In this document: one piece after another, positions 10,490 to 20,280 of the stretch
Position numbering within the stretch: position 1 is the first letter of the stretch
Layout: the number at the start of each line of letters is the position of its first letter
Source of the DNA: Paeniglutamicibacter psychrophenolicus
Lineage (GTDB): Bacteria > Actinomycetota > Actinomycetes > Actinomycetales > Micrococcaceae
Length of the DNA stretch: 64,000 nt
Direction: 5' to 3'
Assembly (NCBI RefSeq): GCF_017876575.1
Contig: NZ_JAGIOE010000001.1
Coordinates: forward strand, 4,382,443 to 4,446,442
Program-made: the position numbers and the translations under genes
Notes under the pieces: generated by a model
Database searches by the model: none
Seen by the model: only the letters and a program-made list of their open reading frames with translations
Told to the model about the DNA's origin: nothing

Positions 10490-13400
10490 ATGGCATCGTC
10501 AATTGGATTTTTTGGGCCCATCCGTCGCATCTTTGCGGCTCCGAACCATTCAAAAGGCAGTCCACCGCCCCAAGTCCGAAAAACCAGACGATACCTCGCC
10601 CTGGCCAGTGCGTTGGCCATGGTCGCAGTCACTCTCACGGCTCCCAGCACGGTGGCGGCAGATCCCTGCGCGCCCGGGGCCAACAAGATTGTCTGCGAGA
10701 ACTCGAAGCCGGGAACCGACCCGGATGTGTGGGACATCCAGGGTGCGGGTGATGCCAGCATCCAGGGCTTTGCCACCGACATCAGCGTCAATGTCGGCTC
10801 CAGGGTCGATTTCAAGATCGACACCAACGCCAGCGCCTACACCATCGACATCTACCGCACCGGTTGGTACCAGGGCCTGGGCGCGCGCAAGATCGCCTCG
10901 GTGACCCCGAGCGCCTCGCTGCCGCAGAACCAGCCGGCCTGCCGCAACGACGTGGCCACCGAATTGGTGGACTGCGGGAACTGGGCGGTCTCCGCTGGTT
11001 GGAACGTCCCGGCAGATGCTGTCTCCGGGGTCTATGTGGCCAAGCTGCACCGGGCCGATCGTGACGATTCGAGCCACATCACCTTCATTGTCCGAGACGA
11101 CTCGAGCCATTCGGACATCCTGTTCCAGACCTCGGACCCGACCTGGCATGCGTACAACACCTACGGCGGCTCCGACTTCTATCAGGGCGCAGACAACGGG
11201 CGCGCCTACAAGCTCAGCTACAACCGCCCCTTCAACACGCGCGGCGGGATCGAGGCCCGCGACTTCTACTTCGGCAACGAATACCCGATGGTCAGGTTCC
11301 TGGAACGCAATGGCTACGACGTGAGCTATTTCAGCGGGGTCGACACCGACCGCCGCGGCAACCTGCTGACCAACCACAAGGTCGCGCTCTCGGTGGGGCA
11401 CGACGAATACTGGTCAGTGAACCAGTGGAACAACTTCGAAAAGGCACGCGACGCGGGCGTGAACCTGCAATTCCTTTCGGGCAACGAAGCCTACTGGCGC
11501 ACCCGTTACGAAGCCTCGGCCACCGACGGCACCGCCTACCGCACCATGGTCAGCTACAAGGAGACCTGGTCCAACGCGAAGATCGACCCGAACACCCAAT
11601 GGACCGGCACCACCCGCGACCCGCGCTTTGCCCCGGTGAGCGCCGGTGCCGCGATGCCGGAGAACGCGCTGACCGGTTCCCTGTATTTCGTGAACAACGG
11701 GGACCTGCCCGTGACCGTCAACGCGCAGGAGGGCAAGACCCGGCTGTGGCGCAACACCCCGCTGACGACGCTGACCTCGGGAACCAAACGTGCCCTGGCA
11801 CCGCACACCATCGGCTATGAGTCCAATGAGGCGCCGGACAACGGTTACAGGCCCGCCGGGCAGGTGTTCCTGTCAACGACCACGGGCCCCGTTCCGGAGT
11901 ACCTGCAGGACTTCGGCAACTCAGTGGCACCGGGCACCACCACGCACCACCTGAGCCTGTACAAGGCAGCCAGCGGCGCGCTGGTGTTTTCCGCCGGATC
12001 GATCCAGTGGACCTGGGGACTGGATGCGGAACATGACGGAGACGGCGCGCCCGCCGACCCGATCATGCAGCAGGCACAGGTCAACCTGCTCGCCGACATG
12101 GGCGCCCAGCCCGCAACCTTGATGGCGGGCCTGGTGGCCGCCACGAAGTCCACCGACACCACCGCACCAAGCATCAGCGTCACCACTCCCCCTCCGGCGA
12201 GCGCAAAGAACGGGACGAAGTACACCGTGACCGGCACTGCGGTTGACAGCGGCGGCGGCGTGGTCGCGGGCGTGGAATACTCCACCGACGCGGGGGCGCA
12301 CTGGCGCCCTGCCCAGGGCACCACCAGCTGGTCGTTTAGCTATGTGCAGCATGGCATCGATGGGGAGGCCCTGTGGGTGCGCGGCATCGATGACAGCGGC
12401 AACTACCCGGCAACAGCCACCGTCATTCCGCTGACCGTTGGCGGCCCCTACAGCGTCTTCGGGGAAACGGCGCCGGCCACGGCCGACTCCGGGGATGCCT
12501 CCGCGGTTGAACTCGGGTTGCGTTTCACCCCGACCACCGACGGCTATGTTGCAGGTGTCCGCTTCTACAAGAGCAGCGCCAACACCGGCACGCACACCGG
12601 CTCGGTGTGGTCCCTGGACGGCCAGCGCCTGGCCACCGTGACCTTCTCCGGTGAAACGGCCAGCGGTTGGCAGGAAGCCAGGTTCTCCTCACCCATCGCC
12701 GTCACAGCTGGAACCGAATACGTGGTTTCCTACTCGACGAACACCGGGCACTATTCGGCCAAGAGCTACCTCTTGGCATATTCCGGGATCAGCGTTGATC
12801 CCTTGCATGTGGCCGGCGGCTTTGGAGCCAATCCCGCCGGGGTCTACGACACCAATGGATCCATGCCCACCAGCAGCTTCGAACAAGGCAACTACTACGT
12901 GGATGCCATCTTCGAATCGGAGGATTCTTCCCCGCTGCGCGCCTACAACCAAAGCCCGCTGGACACCGCCAAGAGCGTACCGGCCGGCACGCCGATCGCC
13001 GTGACGTTCTCGCGCGCCGTGCAGCCGGGCACCGTGAACATTTCGCTCAAGACCGCCGCGGGCGCTTCCGTGGCCGGGACCACCGGCTACGACTCGACCG
13101 CACGCCGGGCAACCTTTGCCCCGACCAACGCCTTGGCCGCGGGAAGCAGCTATACGGCCACGGTGTCCGCACAGGATGCCCAAGGCAGTGCCGTCAGCAG
13201 CGGAACCAGCTGGAGCTTCACCACCGTGAAGGCCGATACCGCGGCCGGGGACTGCCCGTGCGGGCTCTACCAGGACTCCGTGGTTCCCACGACCGGCCTG
13301 GTTGACGACCGCACCCCGCTGACCCTGGGCATGCGTTTCACGCCCACCGAGAGCGGCAAGGTCACCGGCGTCGAGTTCTACAAGGACGCGGGGAATGTCG

Positions 13401-15157
13401 GGGCCCACACGGGCAAGTTGTTCTCCTCCGGCGGCACCCTGTTGGCTAGCGTCAATTTCACCAACAACAGCGCCTCCGGATGGCAATATGCCGCGTTCTC
13501 CACGCCGGTGTCCGTGGTTGCCAATGCCGAATACATGGTTGCCTACACCACAGATGGAACGTATTCGGTGACTCCCAACGGGCTGCTTGACGCCAGGAGC
13601 TTCGGTCCGCTGCGCACCGACGCCAATGCCGGAGTCTTCACCTATTCGTCGGGTTTCCCCAACAACGGAACCAGCACCGATTACCTCCTTGATGTGGCAT
13701 TCGTTCCCGACGGAGCACAAGCCATCGCGGTGGTCTCGCGGTCTCCGCAGCCGGGGGCACTCGAGGTTCCGGTCACGGCAAAGGTCGTCACCGTCCTGAA
13801 CCAGGCGGTTGCACCGGGGTACCAGTACACCCTGAGCAATCCTTCCGGATCCGTGGCCGGCACGGTGGCCACCTCGAGTGACGGAAAGACCCTGACGTTC
13901 ACCCCGGCCCAGGCCTTGGCCAACGGCCAGGCCTACACCGTCTCGTTGAAGAATGTCTCCAGCACCGGCGGCGCGCTGCTGGCCGACCAGAGCTGGTCCT
14001 TCTACACGGCCAGCTCCGACGGTTCGGTCTCTACGTTCCTGGGTACCCAGGTGCCCGCCAACCTTGACCCGCAAGATCCGGGATCCGTGGAGCTGGGCCT
14101 GCGCCTGCAGACGTCCCAGGACATCGATGTCTCGGCCATTCGCTTCTACAAGGGAACGCTGAACACCGGCGTCCACACCGGTTCGGTGTGGAGAGATACC
14201 GGAACCCGGCTCGCGACCGCAACGTTCACCAACGAGACGTCCACCGGCTGGCAAACCGTGGTGCTCAGCAATCCGGTGCGCATCGCGGCAAACCAGACGT
14301 TCGTCATTTCCTACCTGGCGCCCAACGGCGGCTATGCCTTCACCTCCGGTGACTTTGCGCAGCCGCGCACGGTGGGCCCGCTGAGCACCGTGGGAAGCAA
14401 CGGACTCTACGTCTACGGGGCAGGAGGGACCGTCCCGAGCAACAACTGGGGCAACACCAACTACTTCGTGGACCTCGTCTACAGCACGGTGAGCGCACCA
14501 GCACCTTCACCAACGCCCACCGTGACGCCGACCCCGACGGTCACGCCCTCGCCAACGCCAACCGTGACGCCGACACCTACTCCCACTCCCACTCCCACTC
14601 CGACGCCGACGCCGACGCCAACCGTGACGCCGACGCCGACTCCAACCCCGACTCCCACTCCGACACCGTCTCCGTCGCCGACAGCGACCCAGGTGAACCT
14701 GTTTGGTTCCACGCTTCCGTTGCTTTCGGACTCGTTGGATACCCGGTCGGTTGAGGTCGGGCTGCGGTTCAGCACCACGGTCCCGATCACGGCCCACGGG
14801 GTGAGGTTCTTCAAGGAGCTCACCAACACCGGCACGCACACCGGGAGCATCTGGAACAACAGCGGGCAGCGGCTCGGCACGGTGACGTTCACGGGTGAAA
14901 GCACCCGCGGTTGGCAAAGCGCCACCTTTGCCACCCCGTTGGCCCTGCCGGCGGGGACCTACACGGTCTCCTACCTGGCACCCCGGGGGCATGTCTCAAC
15001 CACGGCGCTGTTCTTCTCCAAGAAGTTCACCGACGGGACCGTCTCGGCCAACACCAGCAACGGCAGGTACCGCTACGGTTCGGGAGGCGTCATACCCACC
15101 TCCACCACGACGATGCGCAACAACTACTTCGTGGACCTGATCTACTCGCGGCCGTAG
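10490..15157 (+). CDS. Large secreted multidomain protein: dimethylformamidase-beta-like domain with four DUF4082 modules
   Basis: A 1555-residue exported protein. After an unusually long N-region comes a signal peptide (hydrophobic [17 protein letters not shown], ending near AAADP, about residues 30-58). Residues about 70-540 resemble the N,N-dimethylformamidase beta-subunit domain ([40 protein letters not shown]). An Ig-like segment follows at about 560-650. Four DUF4082 repeats lie at about 650-810, 920-1075, 1180-1330 and 1400-1555, each with VELGLRF-, VRFYK-, TGTHTGSVW- and GWQ-type motifs. Big_5-like domains separate the first three, and a Thr-Pro linker (about 1337-1400) separates the last. 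The start ATG at 10490 follows GGGG/AAGAAG; in-frame upstream starts at 10445 and 10463 are weaker. Amidase activity is not demonstrated; a glycan-linked role is an inference. Confidence 0.85.
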   Translation: MASSIGFFGPIRRIFAAPNHSKGSPPPQVRKTRRYLALASALAMVAVTLTAPSTVAADPCAPGANKIVCENSKPGTDPDVWDIQGAGDASIQGFATDISVNVGSRVDFKIDTNASAYTIDIYRTGWYQGLGARKIASVTPSASLPQNQPACRNDVATELVDCGNWAVSAGWNVPADAVSGVYVAKLHRADRDDSSHITFIVRDDSSHSDILFQTSDPTWHAYNTYGGSDFYQGADNGRAYKLSYNRPFNTRGGIEARDFYFGNEYPMVRFLERNGYDVSYFSGVDTDRRGNLLTNHKVALSVGHDEYWSVNQWNNFEKARDAGVNLQFLSGNEAYWRTRYEASATDGTAYRTMVSYKETWSNAKIDPNTQWTGTTRDPRFAPVSAGAAMPENALTGSLYFVNNGDLPVTVNAQEGKTRLWRNTPLTTLTSGTKRALAPHTIGYESNEAPDNGYRPAGQVFLSTTTGPVPEYLQDFGNSVAPGTTTHHLSLYKAASGALVFSAGSIQWTWGLDAEHDGDGAPADPIMQQAQVNLLADMGAQPATLMAGLVAATKSTDTTAPSISVTTPPPASAKNGTKYTVTGTAVDSGGGVVAGVEYSTDAGAHWRPAQGTTSWSFSYVQHGIDGEALWVRGIDDSGNYPATATVIPLTVGGPYSVFGETAPATADSGDASAVELGLRFTPTTDGYVAGVRFYKSSANTGTHTGSVWSLDGQRLATVTFSGETASGWQEARFSSPIAVTAGTEYVVSYSTNTGHYSAKSYLLAYSGISVDPLHVAGGFGANPAGVYDTNGSMPTSSFEQGNYYVDAIFESEDSSPLRAYNQSPLDTAKSVPAGTPIAVTFSRAVQPGTVNISLKTAAGASVAGTTGYDSTARRATFAPTNALAAGSSYTATVSAQDAQGSAVSSGTSWSFTTVKADTAAGDCPCGLYQDSVVPTTGLVDDRTPLTLGMRFTPTESGKVTGVEFYKDAGNVGAHTGKLFSSGGTLLASVNFTNNSASGWQYAAFSTPVSVVANAEYMVAYTTDGTYSVTPNGLLDARSFGPLRTDANAGVFTYSSGFPNNGTSTDYLLDVAFVPDGAQAIAVVSRSPQPGALEVPVTAKVVTVLNQAVAPGYQYTLSNPSGSVAGTVATSSDGKTLTFTPAQALANGQAYTVSLKNVSSTGGALLADQSWSFYTASSDGSVSTFLGTQVPANLDPQDPGSVELGLRLQTSQDIDVSAIRFYKGTLNTGVHTGSVWRDTGTRLATATFTNETSTGWQTVVLSNPVRIAANQTFVISYLAPNGGYAFTSGDFAQPRTVGPLSTVGSNGLYVYGAGGTVPSNNWGNTNYFVDLVYSTVSAPAPSPTPTVTPTPTVTPSPTPTVTPTPTPTPTPTPTPTPTPTVTPTPTPTPTPTPTPSPSPTATQVNLFGSTLPLLSDSLDTRSVEVGLRFSTTVPITAHGVRFFKELTNTGTHTGSIWNNSGQRLGTVTFTGESTRGWQSATFATPLALPAGTYTVSYLAPRGHVSTTALFFSKKFTDGTVSANTSNGRYRYGSGGVIPTSTTTMRNNYFVDLIYSRP
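14497..14690 (+). repeat. Low-complexity Thr-Pro coding repeat
   Basis: Short degenerate repeats of ACnCCn-type codons encode a (T/S)P-rich linker with a few Val residues between the third and fourth DUF4082 modules. Such linkers in secreted actinobacterial proteins are flexible and often O-glycosylated. The repeat is liable to slip and vary in length. Confidence 0.9.
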
Positions 15158-15188
15158 GCCCCTTGGCCCTTACGGGGGCATCCGATCA

Positions 15189-15236
15189 GTGGTCGCCCTT
15201 CTTCCAGTTCCTCAGCGCTGGATGGAGGGCGACCAC
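15189..15236. terminator. Inverted repeat between converging genes
   Basis: Arms GTGGTCGCCCT (15189-15199) and AGGGCGACCAC (15226-15236) pair perfectly, with a smaller inner stem TCCAG/CTGGA. It lies between two convergent genes and runs into the last codons of the minus-strand gene. There is no T run, so a role as bidirectional terminator is plausible but not certain. Confidence 0.45.
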
Positions 15237-16228
15237 GCATGTTCAATGAACATCTTCGGTGAGGCACCGGGAACCAGATCCAGGGAAAAGATGTCGGCAT
15301 CCCCGGGCGTCTCTTCCCGCGGCTGGCCAAAGAGCAGCGTGTTGTTGTCCAGCCATTCGAGCTGGTCGTCAAAGCCCGCTTCGAGCGGGTAGAGCGTCTC
15401 GGTCTTCTTCTCGATGTCCAGCACCGCGATATCCCATTGCGCCGGGTCGGAATCCGCCCGGCGCTTCTTGTAGGCAATGAGCTTGCCATCCGGGGAGATC
15501 GACGGGCATTCGGCGTTTTCGCCGATTGCGGTCAAGGTCTTGTCCCGCAGCGAGCCCTGCACCAGCCAGGTCTGCTTGCCCGAGGCCGCTGTGGCATAGA
15601 AGGTCTGGGCATCCTTGGCGAAGGTCACGCCCCAGACGTTTCGGTCCTCGGCGGTGAGCTTTGTCCCGCCAATGAGGATGTCGAAGTCCTGCAGGTTTCC
15701 GTAGTTGGTGCCGCCGGGAACGGCAATGACCGTCTCGGTGGAGAAGCCGACGAAGTCATAGGATTCGCCGGTGATGAAGGCGGTGACCCCGACCATGCCG
15801 GTCGGAGAAACCCGCGTGCGGCTCGGTTCCCCGGGCAGGGCCCTCTCGGCCAGCAGATGCCCGCCGATGCTGTAGACGGTCGAATCGTAGCTGGTGTTCA
15901 TGTCGCGCAAGGCGCTGAGGCAGGAGAGCATTCCGCCGGTGCGGTACACCCGGTCGCAGGACAGCCCCGTGTCGGTACGTGACCCGTTGGGGCTGTCCAG
16001 GGGCGCCCAGGCGACCTTCCCGTAGTTATCGGTGGCTCTGGTGTCTCGGAAGACCACGGCGCCCTCCAGCGGGATTTGGGCGATGCCCTCCGGGTTTTGT
16101 TGCGCCACGATGGCGGGGGCCTGGGTTCGTTCCTGGAACCCCATGAACGAGTTCACCGCGAAGCCCCCGGCAATCAGGACGGCGACCACGACCAAGGCAG
16201 CGAGGATGTACTGTCGCTTGGATTTCAC
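15212..16228 (-). CDS. Membrane-anchored TolB-like/PD40 beta-propeller protein
   Basis: A 338-residue protein with one N-terminal membrane segment (YILAALVVVAVLIAGGFAV) and an extracytoplasmic domain containing propeller-like blades. NAECPSISPDGKLIAYKKR is a clear PD40/WD40-like TolB motif, and QLEWLDNNTLLFGQ is another blade edge. No catalytic motif is seen. It starts six bases downstream of the 16234-16992 gene on the same strand, so the two form an operon; both are envelope proteins and may act together. Confidence 0.72.
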   Translation of the reverse strand: MKSKRQYILAALVVVAVLIAGGFAVNSFMGFQERTQAPAIVAQQNPEGIAQIPLEGAVVFRDTRATDNYGKVAWAPLDSPNGSRTDTGLSCDRVYRTGGMLSCLSALRDMNTSYDSTVYSIGGHLLAERALPGEPSRTRVSPTGMVGVTAFITGESYDFVGFSTETVIAVPGGTNYGNLQDFDILIGGTKLTAEDRNVWGVTFAKDAQTFYATAASGKQTWLVQGSLRDKTLTAIGENAECPSISPDGKLIAYKKRRADSDPAQWDIAVLDIEKKTETLYPLEAGFDDQLEWLDNNTLLFGQPREETPGDADIFSLDLVPGASPKMFIEHAWSPSIQR

Positions 16229-16233
16229 GTCGA

Positions 16234-16992
16234 TTACTTCCCGACCACGTAGGAACCGAATGCGGCGACCGTCGTGGCACCCGTGGGTGCAGTGCGGACG
16301 GTGGCAACCATGCTGTCGTCCCCGAAGCCCAGCGATATGCTCTTGGCCCCGTCTGCCGCCGTCCCCCGGGTGGCAACCCAGCCACGCTTGGCCGCCTGGG
16401 CCTCGTAGTACTTCAGGACGGCCTCGACGCTCAGCGAGGTGCGGTAATTGACAGCGACCTGGACGTTGCGTCCCTGCGTATTCACGGAGGAATCAACGAT
16501 GTGGGCGCCCTCCGGGATCGGCATGGCCTTGGTGGGGAATCCAGAAGTAAGTTTCCCCTTGGCTGTTCCCTCCTTGGGAACCGTTCCGGAAAGCACCGGG
16601 GCCTTTTTCACGGATTTCGGCAACGTGGTCACGCTGGGCTTGGTACTGGCCGGAACCTCGAGCCTTGGTGATTCGATCGCCGAGCCGGGCGCCGAGGTAC
16701 TCGGCGCCTTCGAAGATTTGGGTGCTTTGGTCGAAGATGCTGGCGGCTGGGACGAGGGGTCCTTTTCGGTGGCCGCGATCGACGCGGAGGCACTTTCGCT
16801 GCCGGGAACCGTCACACTTGGACTTGCCGAATCGGTGGGTCCTGCTGCGCTGTTGGACGCACTGGGACTGGGTTGTACACCGGCTTGCGTTGCTGCCGGA
16901 GTACGCGCCGCAACATTGAACGCGAACGAAGCCCCCACGAGCACGACGATGACGGCGAGCGCCCAAGCCAGCCACTTTTTGTTCTGCATCAT
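16234..16992 (-). CDS. Membrane-anchored Ser/Thr/Pro-rich protein
   Basis: I do not recognise a family. The 252-residue product has an N-terminal anchor (LAWALAVIVVLVGASFAF), a long Ser/Pro/Thr/Ala-rich spacer typical of cell-wall spanning linkers (about residues 35-135), and a compact C-terminal domain ending in TTVAAFGSYVVGK. The C-terminal part contains SVEAVLKYYEAQAAKRGW, a segment often seen in small lipoprotein-like domains. The frame opens at 17043, but ATGATG at 16987-16992 is preceded by GGTGGGG and gives the normal N-terminus. It is upstream of the propeller gene. Confidence 0.65.
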   Translation of the reverse strand: MMQNKKWLAWALAVIVVLVGASFAFNVAARTPAATQAGVQPSPSASNSAAGPTDSASPSVTVPGSESASASIAATEKDPSSQPPASSTKAPKSSKAPSTSAPGSAIESPRLEVPASTKPSVTTLPKSVKKAPVLSGTVPKEGTAKGKLTSGFPTKAMPIPEGAHIVDSSVNTQGRNVQVAVNYRTSLSVEAVLKYYEAQAAKRGWVATRGTAADGAKSISLGFGDDSMVATVRTAPTGATTVAAFGSYVVGK

Positions 16993-17119
16993 TCCCCACC
17001 AATGCGATTGGCCGCATTCGGTTTGCCACGGCCCCAAGCCCAATGTTCCCTGTGGTTAGCGTACAACCCGGCGCTTGCGTACGCCATGGCTGGTGCGCAA
17101 TGGCGAAGCCCAAGCTACT

Positions 17120-18361
17120 TCACGACTGCGAAGAATGCACGACTGTCGTACTTCCCACCTCGGAGCGGATGACGCAATACTCGGTGGCGTCCAATGCTTG
17201 GTCCAGTACCTGATGGAGATATGGGAATCCAGCATTTGGAGACGTAAATCCCGTGATGGCGATTCGCAGCTGAGTCCCGACATCGCTGAGTTTCATGCCC
17301 GCTGTACCCCTTGCCCTGACTCTGTGGCCGAGGGTACCAGTCGTGAACTCTTTGCGGACCGCTTCCAGAAAGAATCTTGGAGTGGGTACCAGCGCTGGTT
17401 CGGTCGTGGTCGGCGTTGGAATCCTCGCTGAGCTGGGCAATACGTCTGACGGTCCAGGCGTTTGAGCTGCAACGGGCTTGATGACTCCCAGCGCACAGTA
17501 AGTGTTCAAGAAATCGCTCAAGGTCTTGGAACCGCAAGCCTTGTAGCTGAGCTGCGGATACTCGCTGCGCAGTTTGCTGCCCAAGGCCGCGGCATTGACC
17601 CTATGTGCAACTACGAGTTCAGGGGTTTGCTTGATGATTGCCAGAATCGCTCTGCGCAATTCTGATACGGCATCGATCTTCGTCTGTTGCACTGTGGAAG
17701 CCGGCTGAGCGTTCTTTTCATTTGGTTTTGACGCGCACTGCTTCTGCTTCGCAGTTTCGGCAATGTTCGAATGTTCTTTGGCTGACGGAGTGTTTACTGG
17801 TGGGTCCTCATTCATTGGCTGCCGTGGGTCCGTCATTGACTCCTGCGACATCTGTATCTGGTGGTATTCATCGGCGACCGATCTAAGCAGCGCGTTGACT
17901 CCACCGGATCTCGGGGCATTTGTTGACACCACGATCACATACTTGTTCATGGCATGTAGCCGCCGGACAAGAGGCACAAACCCGCCATCCCCGGTGGCGA
18001 TCACGAACACATCTATCCATGGCGATTCATAGGCCACCGAGAGGACATCGACGCACAATTCGATGTCAGCAGCGTTTTTGATGTTCTTGTCGAATGAGAA
18101 AATCTGTACCGGTTCGACGCCATGCTCGAGTATCTCGCGTTGAAAGCCTGCCATCACAGGTCGCCCCCAATGCGCATAGGCTCGAACCATCGCTGAGCAT
18201 GAGCCCATTCCGGATTCCCAAACAAGGTTTTCGATGCCCCAGACGAGCTCACCCAATTTCAGCCCGCTGGCACCAGTTGGAGTTCCTCCAACAAGGTTTT
18301 CCATGTCAAGAAAAACAGCGACATTGCGACGCGTTCGTCTGGCATCCCCCATGCCCAGCAC
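17120..18361 (-). CDS. NYN-domain (PIN-like) protein with OST-HTH/LOTUS domain
   Basis: A 413-residue probable RNA-binding nuclease. Residues about 12-155 form a NYN/DUF88 (LabA-like) domain: NVAVFLDMENLVGG at the start, the acidic DIELCVDVLSVAYE, and the ATGDGGFVPLVRRL motif corresponding to the S/TGDxDF metal-site motif, here with Gly in place of the second Asp. A charged linker follows. Residues about 230-300 (SELRRAILAIIKQ ... CGSKTLSDFLNTY) look like an OST-HTH/LOTUS RNA-binding domain. The C-terminal 80 residues may be a second winged helix. Its base composition is less GC-rich than the genes to its left, and it marks the left edge of the accessory region. Confidence 0.75.
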   Translation of the reverse strand: MLGMGDARRTRRNVAVFLDMENLVGGTPTGASGLKLGELVWGIENLVWESGMGSCSAMVRAYAHWGRPVMAGFQREILEHGVEPVQIFSFDKNIKNAADIELCVDVLSVAYESPWIDVFVIATGDGGFVPLVRRLHAMNKYVIVVSTNAPRSGGVNALLRSVADEYHQIQMSQESMTDPRQPMNEDPPVNTPSAKEHSNIAETAKQKQCASKPNEKNAQPASTVQQTKIDAVSELRRAILAIIKQTPELVVAHRVNAAALGSKLRSEYPQLSYKACGSKTLSDFLNTYCALGVIKPVAAQTPGPSDVLPSSARIPTPTTTEPALVPTPRFFLEAVRKEFTTGTLGHRVRARGTAGMKLSDVGTQLRIAITGFTSPNAGFPYLHQVLDQALDATEYCVIRSEVGSTTVVHSSQS

Positions 18362-18688
18362 CTAATTCCTCTTGTAGTCAAGTAATGAGTTTCTTACCCC
18401 AAGAACCCGTGTTAATGACTGATCGTTCCATTCATCTTGGCAGAGAACTACCAATAATTGGGCAGTCGGGACGAATTGAATCTGACGGGCCGTCGAGATT
18501 GAACGCTTAAGGCCTGCATGGGGAAATAGCAAAAACTGCTCGTCACTGGCGAATGTTCCAGCGCCGATCCAGGCTTTCTCAGCCGCGTCATACTGAATGC
18601 TGCGGAGCCGTTGAATCTGCCAACTCCCAGCCGGAGGTCAGTACGACGAACTAATGGAGCGAGCACATCTGGTGCTTTGACAAGGAAA
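18362..18688. other. Non-coding gap upstream of the IS256 element
   Basis: AT-richer sequence between the divergent start of the NYN gene and the left inverted repeat of the IS256 element. No convincing gene or RNA was seen; the NYN promoter must lie in the left part. Confidence 0.4.
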
Positions 18689-18713
18689 CGTCCCGTGGAG
18701 AAGTGTAATTTCC
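18689..18713 (+). repeat. Left terminal inverted repeat of the IS256 element
   Basis: Pairs with the reverse complement of 23618-23642 at about 20 of 25 bases. It lies 92 bases upstream of the transposase start. Confidence 0.7.
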
Positions 18714-18804
18714 CAAGTCAGGGTACCTTTACCTTAAAGCGAAGCGCCACCGTGCGATGGTCAGTGAGTACCGATCAAAGAACTCACAAAGGACACACCA
18801 CACG

Positions 18805-19324
18805 ATGGCACCAGGCCAGTCTGCCCTGCTTGACCTCCTGCACCAACTCCGGGACACCGACGTGTCGGACCGGATCCGCACAGCGACCGAAACCCCCTGC
18901 CAGCAGCTCATCGACGCCGAGGCCACCGCGTTCATCGGCGCCGAGGCCACCGCGTTCATCGGCGCCGAGCCGTTCCAGCGTTCCGGGGACCGCACCGCCC
19001 AGCGCAACGGCACCCGCCCCAGGACGCTGAGCACCACCGCCGGGGACCTGAACCTGAAGATCCCCAAGCTGCGCACCGGCACGTTCTTCCCGTCCCTGCC
19101 GAGCGGCGCCGGCGGGTAGACTAGGCGCTCTACGCGGTGGTGATGGAGGCCCTACCCGCACGGGGTCTCCACCCGCAAGGTCGAGACCAAAGTCAAGGCC
19201 CTGGGCGCCGACACCGGCATCTCCAAGTCCGAGGTCTCGCGGATCTGCGAGGACCTGGACCACGAGGTTTCCGCGTTCCGCGCCCGGGACCTCTCGGCGA
19301 TGGACTACCCGTACGTGTTCCTGG
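18805..19324 (+). pseudogene. IS256-family transposase, 5' part (frameshifted)
   Basis: The ATG at 18805 begins MAPGQSALLDLLHQLRDTD, the usual actinobacterial IS256 start. LIDAEATAFIGAE, RTAQRNGTRPRTL and LKIPKLRTGTFFPSL are all typical. A 24-base tandem duplication repeats AEATAFIG. The frame then ends at a stop near 19117-19119, where intact homologues continue with an LERRRR segment. The sequence resumes in another frame with a VVMEA segment and then VKALGADTGISKSEVSRICEDLD before reaching YVFL, where the nested transposon begins. So the gene was already frameshifted or damaged besides being split. Confidence 0.88.
19320..19324 (+). repeat. Left target-site duplication CCTGG of the nested transposon
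   Basis: CCTGG here is repeated at 22831-22835. Joining the two flanks through one copy restores the IS256 reading ...TACGTGTTCCTGG|ACGCCACC (YVFLDAT), which independently fixes the insertion point. Confidence 0.9.
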
Positions 19325-19341
19325 TGTTGAGCGCCGCGTTA

Positions 19342-19376
19342 TTTGACGATGAAGCCGCCCCCGGGTTTGACGATGA
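19342..19376 (+). repeat. Left-end internal repeats (probable transposase-binding sites)
   Basis: TTTGACGATGA occurs at 19342-19352 and 19366-19376, spaced 24 bases. Related TGACGA motifs occur in the opposite sense near the right end (TCGTCA at 22714-22719 and 22783-22788). The second left site and the outermost right site lie 43 and 42 bases from their ends. Confidence 0.65.
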
Positions 19377-19388
19377 TCCGGTGATTGA

Positions 19389-19421
19389 AACGCCCCGCCA
19401 GGATGATCCCGGCGGGGCGTT
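19389..19421 (-). terminator. Terminator after the ATPase gene of the transposon
   Basis: An 11-base perfect stem (19389-19399 with 19411-19421, AACGCCCCGCC) lies 44 bases beyond the ATPase stop, close to the element's left end. It would stop transcripts leaving the three-gene operon. Confidence 0.65.
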
Positions 19422-19464
19422 CATGGTCATGGCGACGGCGTGATCCTCAGCAGTGCCGGACGGG

Positions 19465-20280
19465 TTATTCGCTGAATTCACTCACCGCCGACTGCGCCGC
19501 GGACTGATCTACGATCGCGTTTTGTGCCGCACGGGTCGCCATCAACGCGGCCAGCGCTAAATTGTTCACGGTCCGCGGATAGCCACGTGATGCTTGATGG
19601 ATGACGGTGACGGCGTCCTCGGAAAACAACGGATCGGTGCGACCGGCGAATCCCAGATGCCCCTTGATGTAATCGGCAGTGTCCTCCATATTCATTGGAT
19701 TGATCGTGTATCGGGTCCCGATACGTTGATCCAGGGCAGCGAGCACCGCCAGCTTCAACCGCCTGCGCAGCGTGGGTTGCCCGATGAGCAACAACGCGAA
19801 ATGCGACTCCGTATCAAGGTTCACGTTGCTAAGCATCCTGAGCGCTTCGAGGTCCTCATTGGAAAGCAGATGCGCCTCATCAACGACGATCACCGGCAGG
19901 CGGGAACGCTCATCAAGTTCTCCGGCGAGCAGGGACGCTGCCTGGGCGGCCAACGCCCCGGAGAAGAACGAGGGCGTGGCACCCAGGGCGGTGACGATCG
20001 CCGAACGGATCCCGCGAATGCCGATCGTTGGATCAGGAATATAGATGATCTGGTGGCGTGAGGGTTCCAACTGGGCCAGGGCCGCGCGGGCCGCCACCGT
20101 CTTCCCGGCACCGACTTCCCCGGCGATCACTCCCATGCGGCGTTCCTGGATGCACCAACGGATACGGGCCACCGCTTCGCGGTGCCCGGGATGCTGGGTC
20201 AGCGACGCCGGCGGGATGTCCCGACCAAAAGGCAGGCGGGTGAACCCAAAGTGGGTTTGCAGGGTGGAAATCGAACTCAT
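19465..20280 (-). CDS. TniB/ExeA-like AAA+ ATPase of the transposon
   Basis: Transposition regulator that in Mu, Tn7 and Tn5053 relatives (MuB, TnsC, TniB) binds target DNA and activates the DDE transposase. The 271-residue protein has Walker A GEVGAGKT at about residue 57 and Walker B PVIVVDEAHLL at about residue 130. A sensor-like ALLLIGQPTLRRRL follows, and then a typical ExeA-like C-terminal helical region (GYPRTVNNLALAALMAT). The ATG overlaps the transposase stop (ATGA), so the two are translationally coupled. Confidence 0.87.
   Translation of the reverse strand: MSSISTLQTHFGFTRLPFGRDIPPASLTQHPGHREAVARIRWCIQERRMGVIAGEVGAGKTVAARAALAQLEPSRHQIIYIPDPTIGIRGIRSAIVTALGATPSFFSGALAAQAASLLAGELDERSRLPVIVVDEAHLLSNEDLEALRMLSNVNLDTESHFALLLIGQPTLRRRLKLAVLAALDQRIGTRYTINPMNMEDTADYIKGHLGFAGRTDPLFSEDAVTVIHQASRGYPRTVNNLALAALMATRAAQNAIVDQSAAQSAVSEFSE

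Noticed and set aside
14497-14690. CRISPR-like short repeats
   Set aside because: The repeats are in-frame Thr-Pro codons inside a gene, without spacers of constant length.
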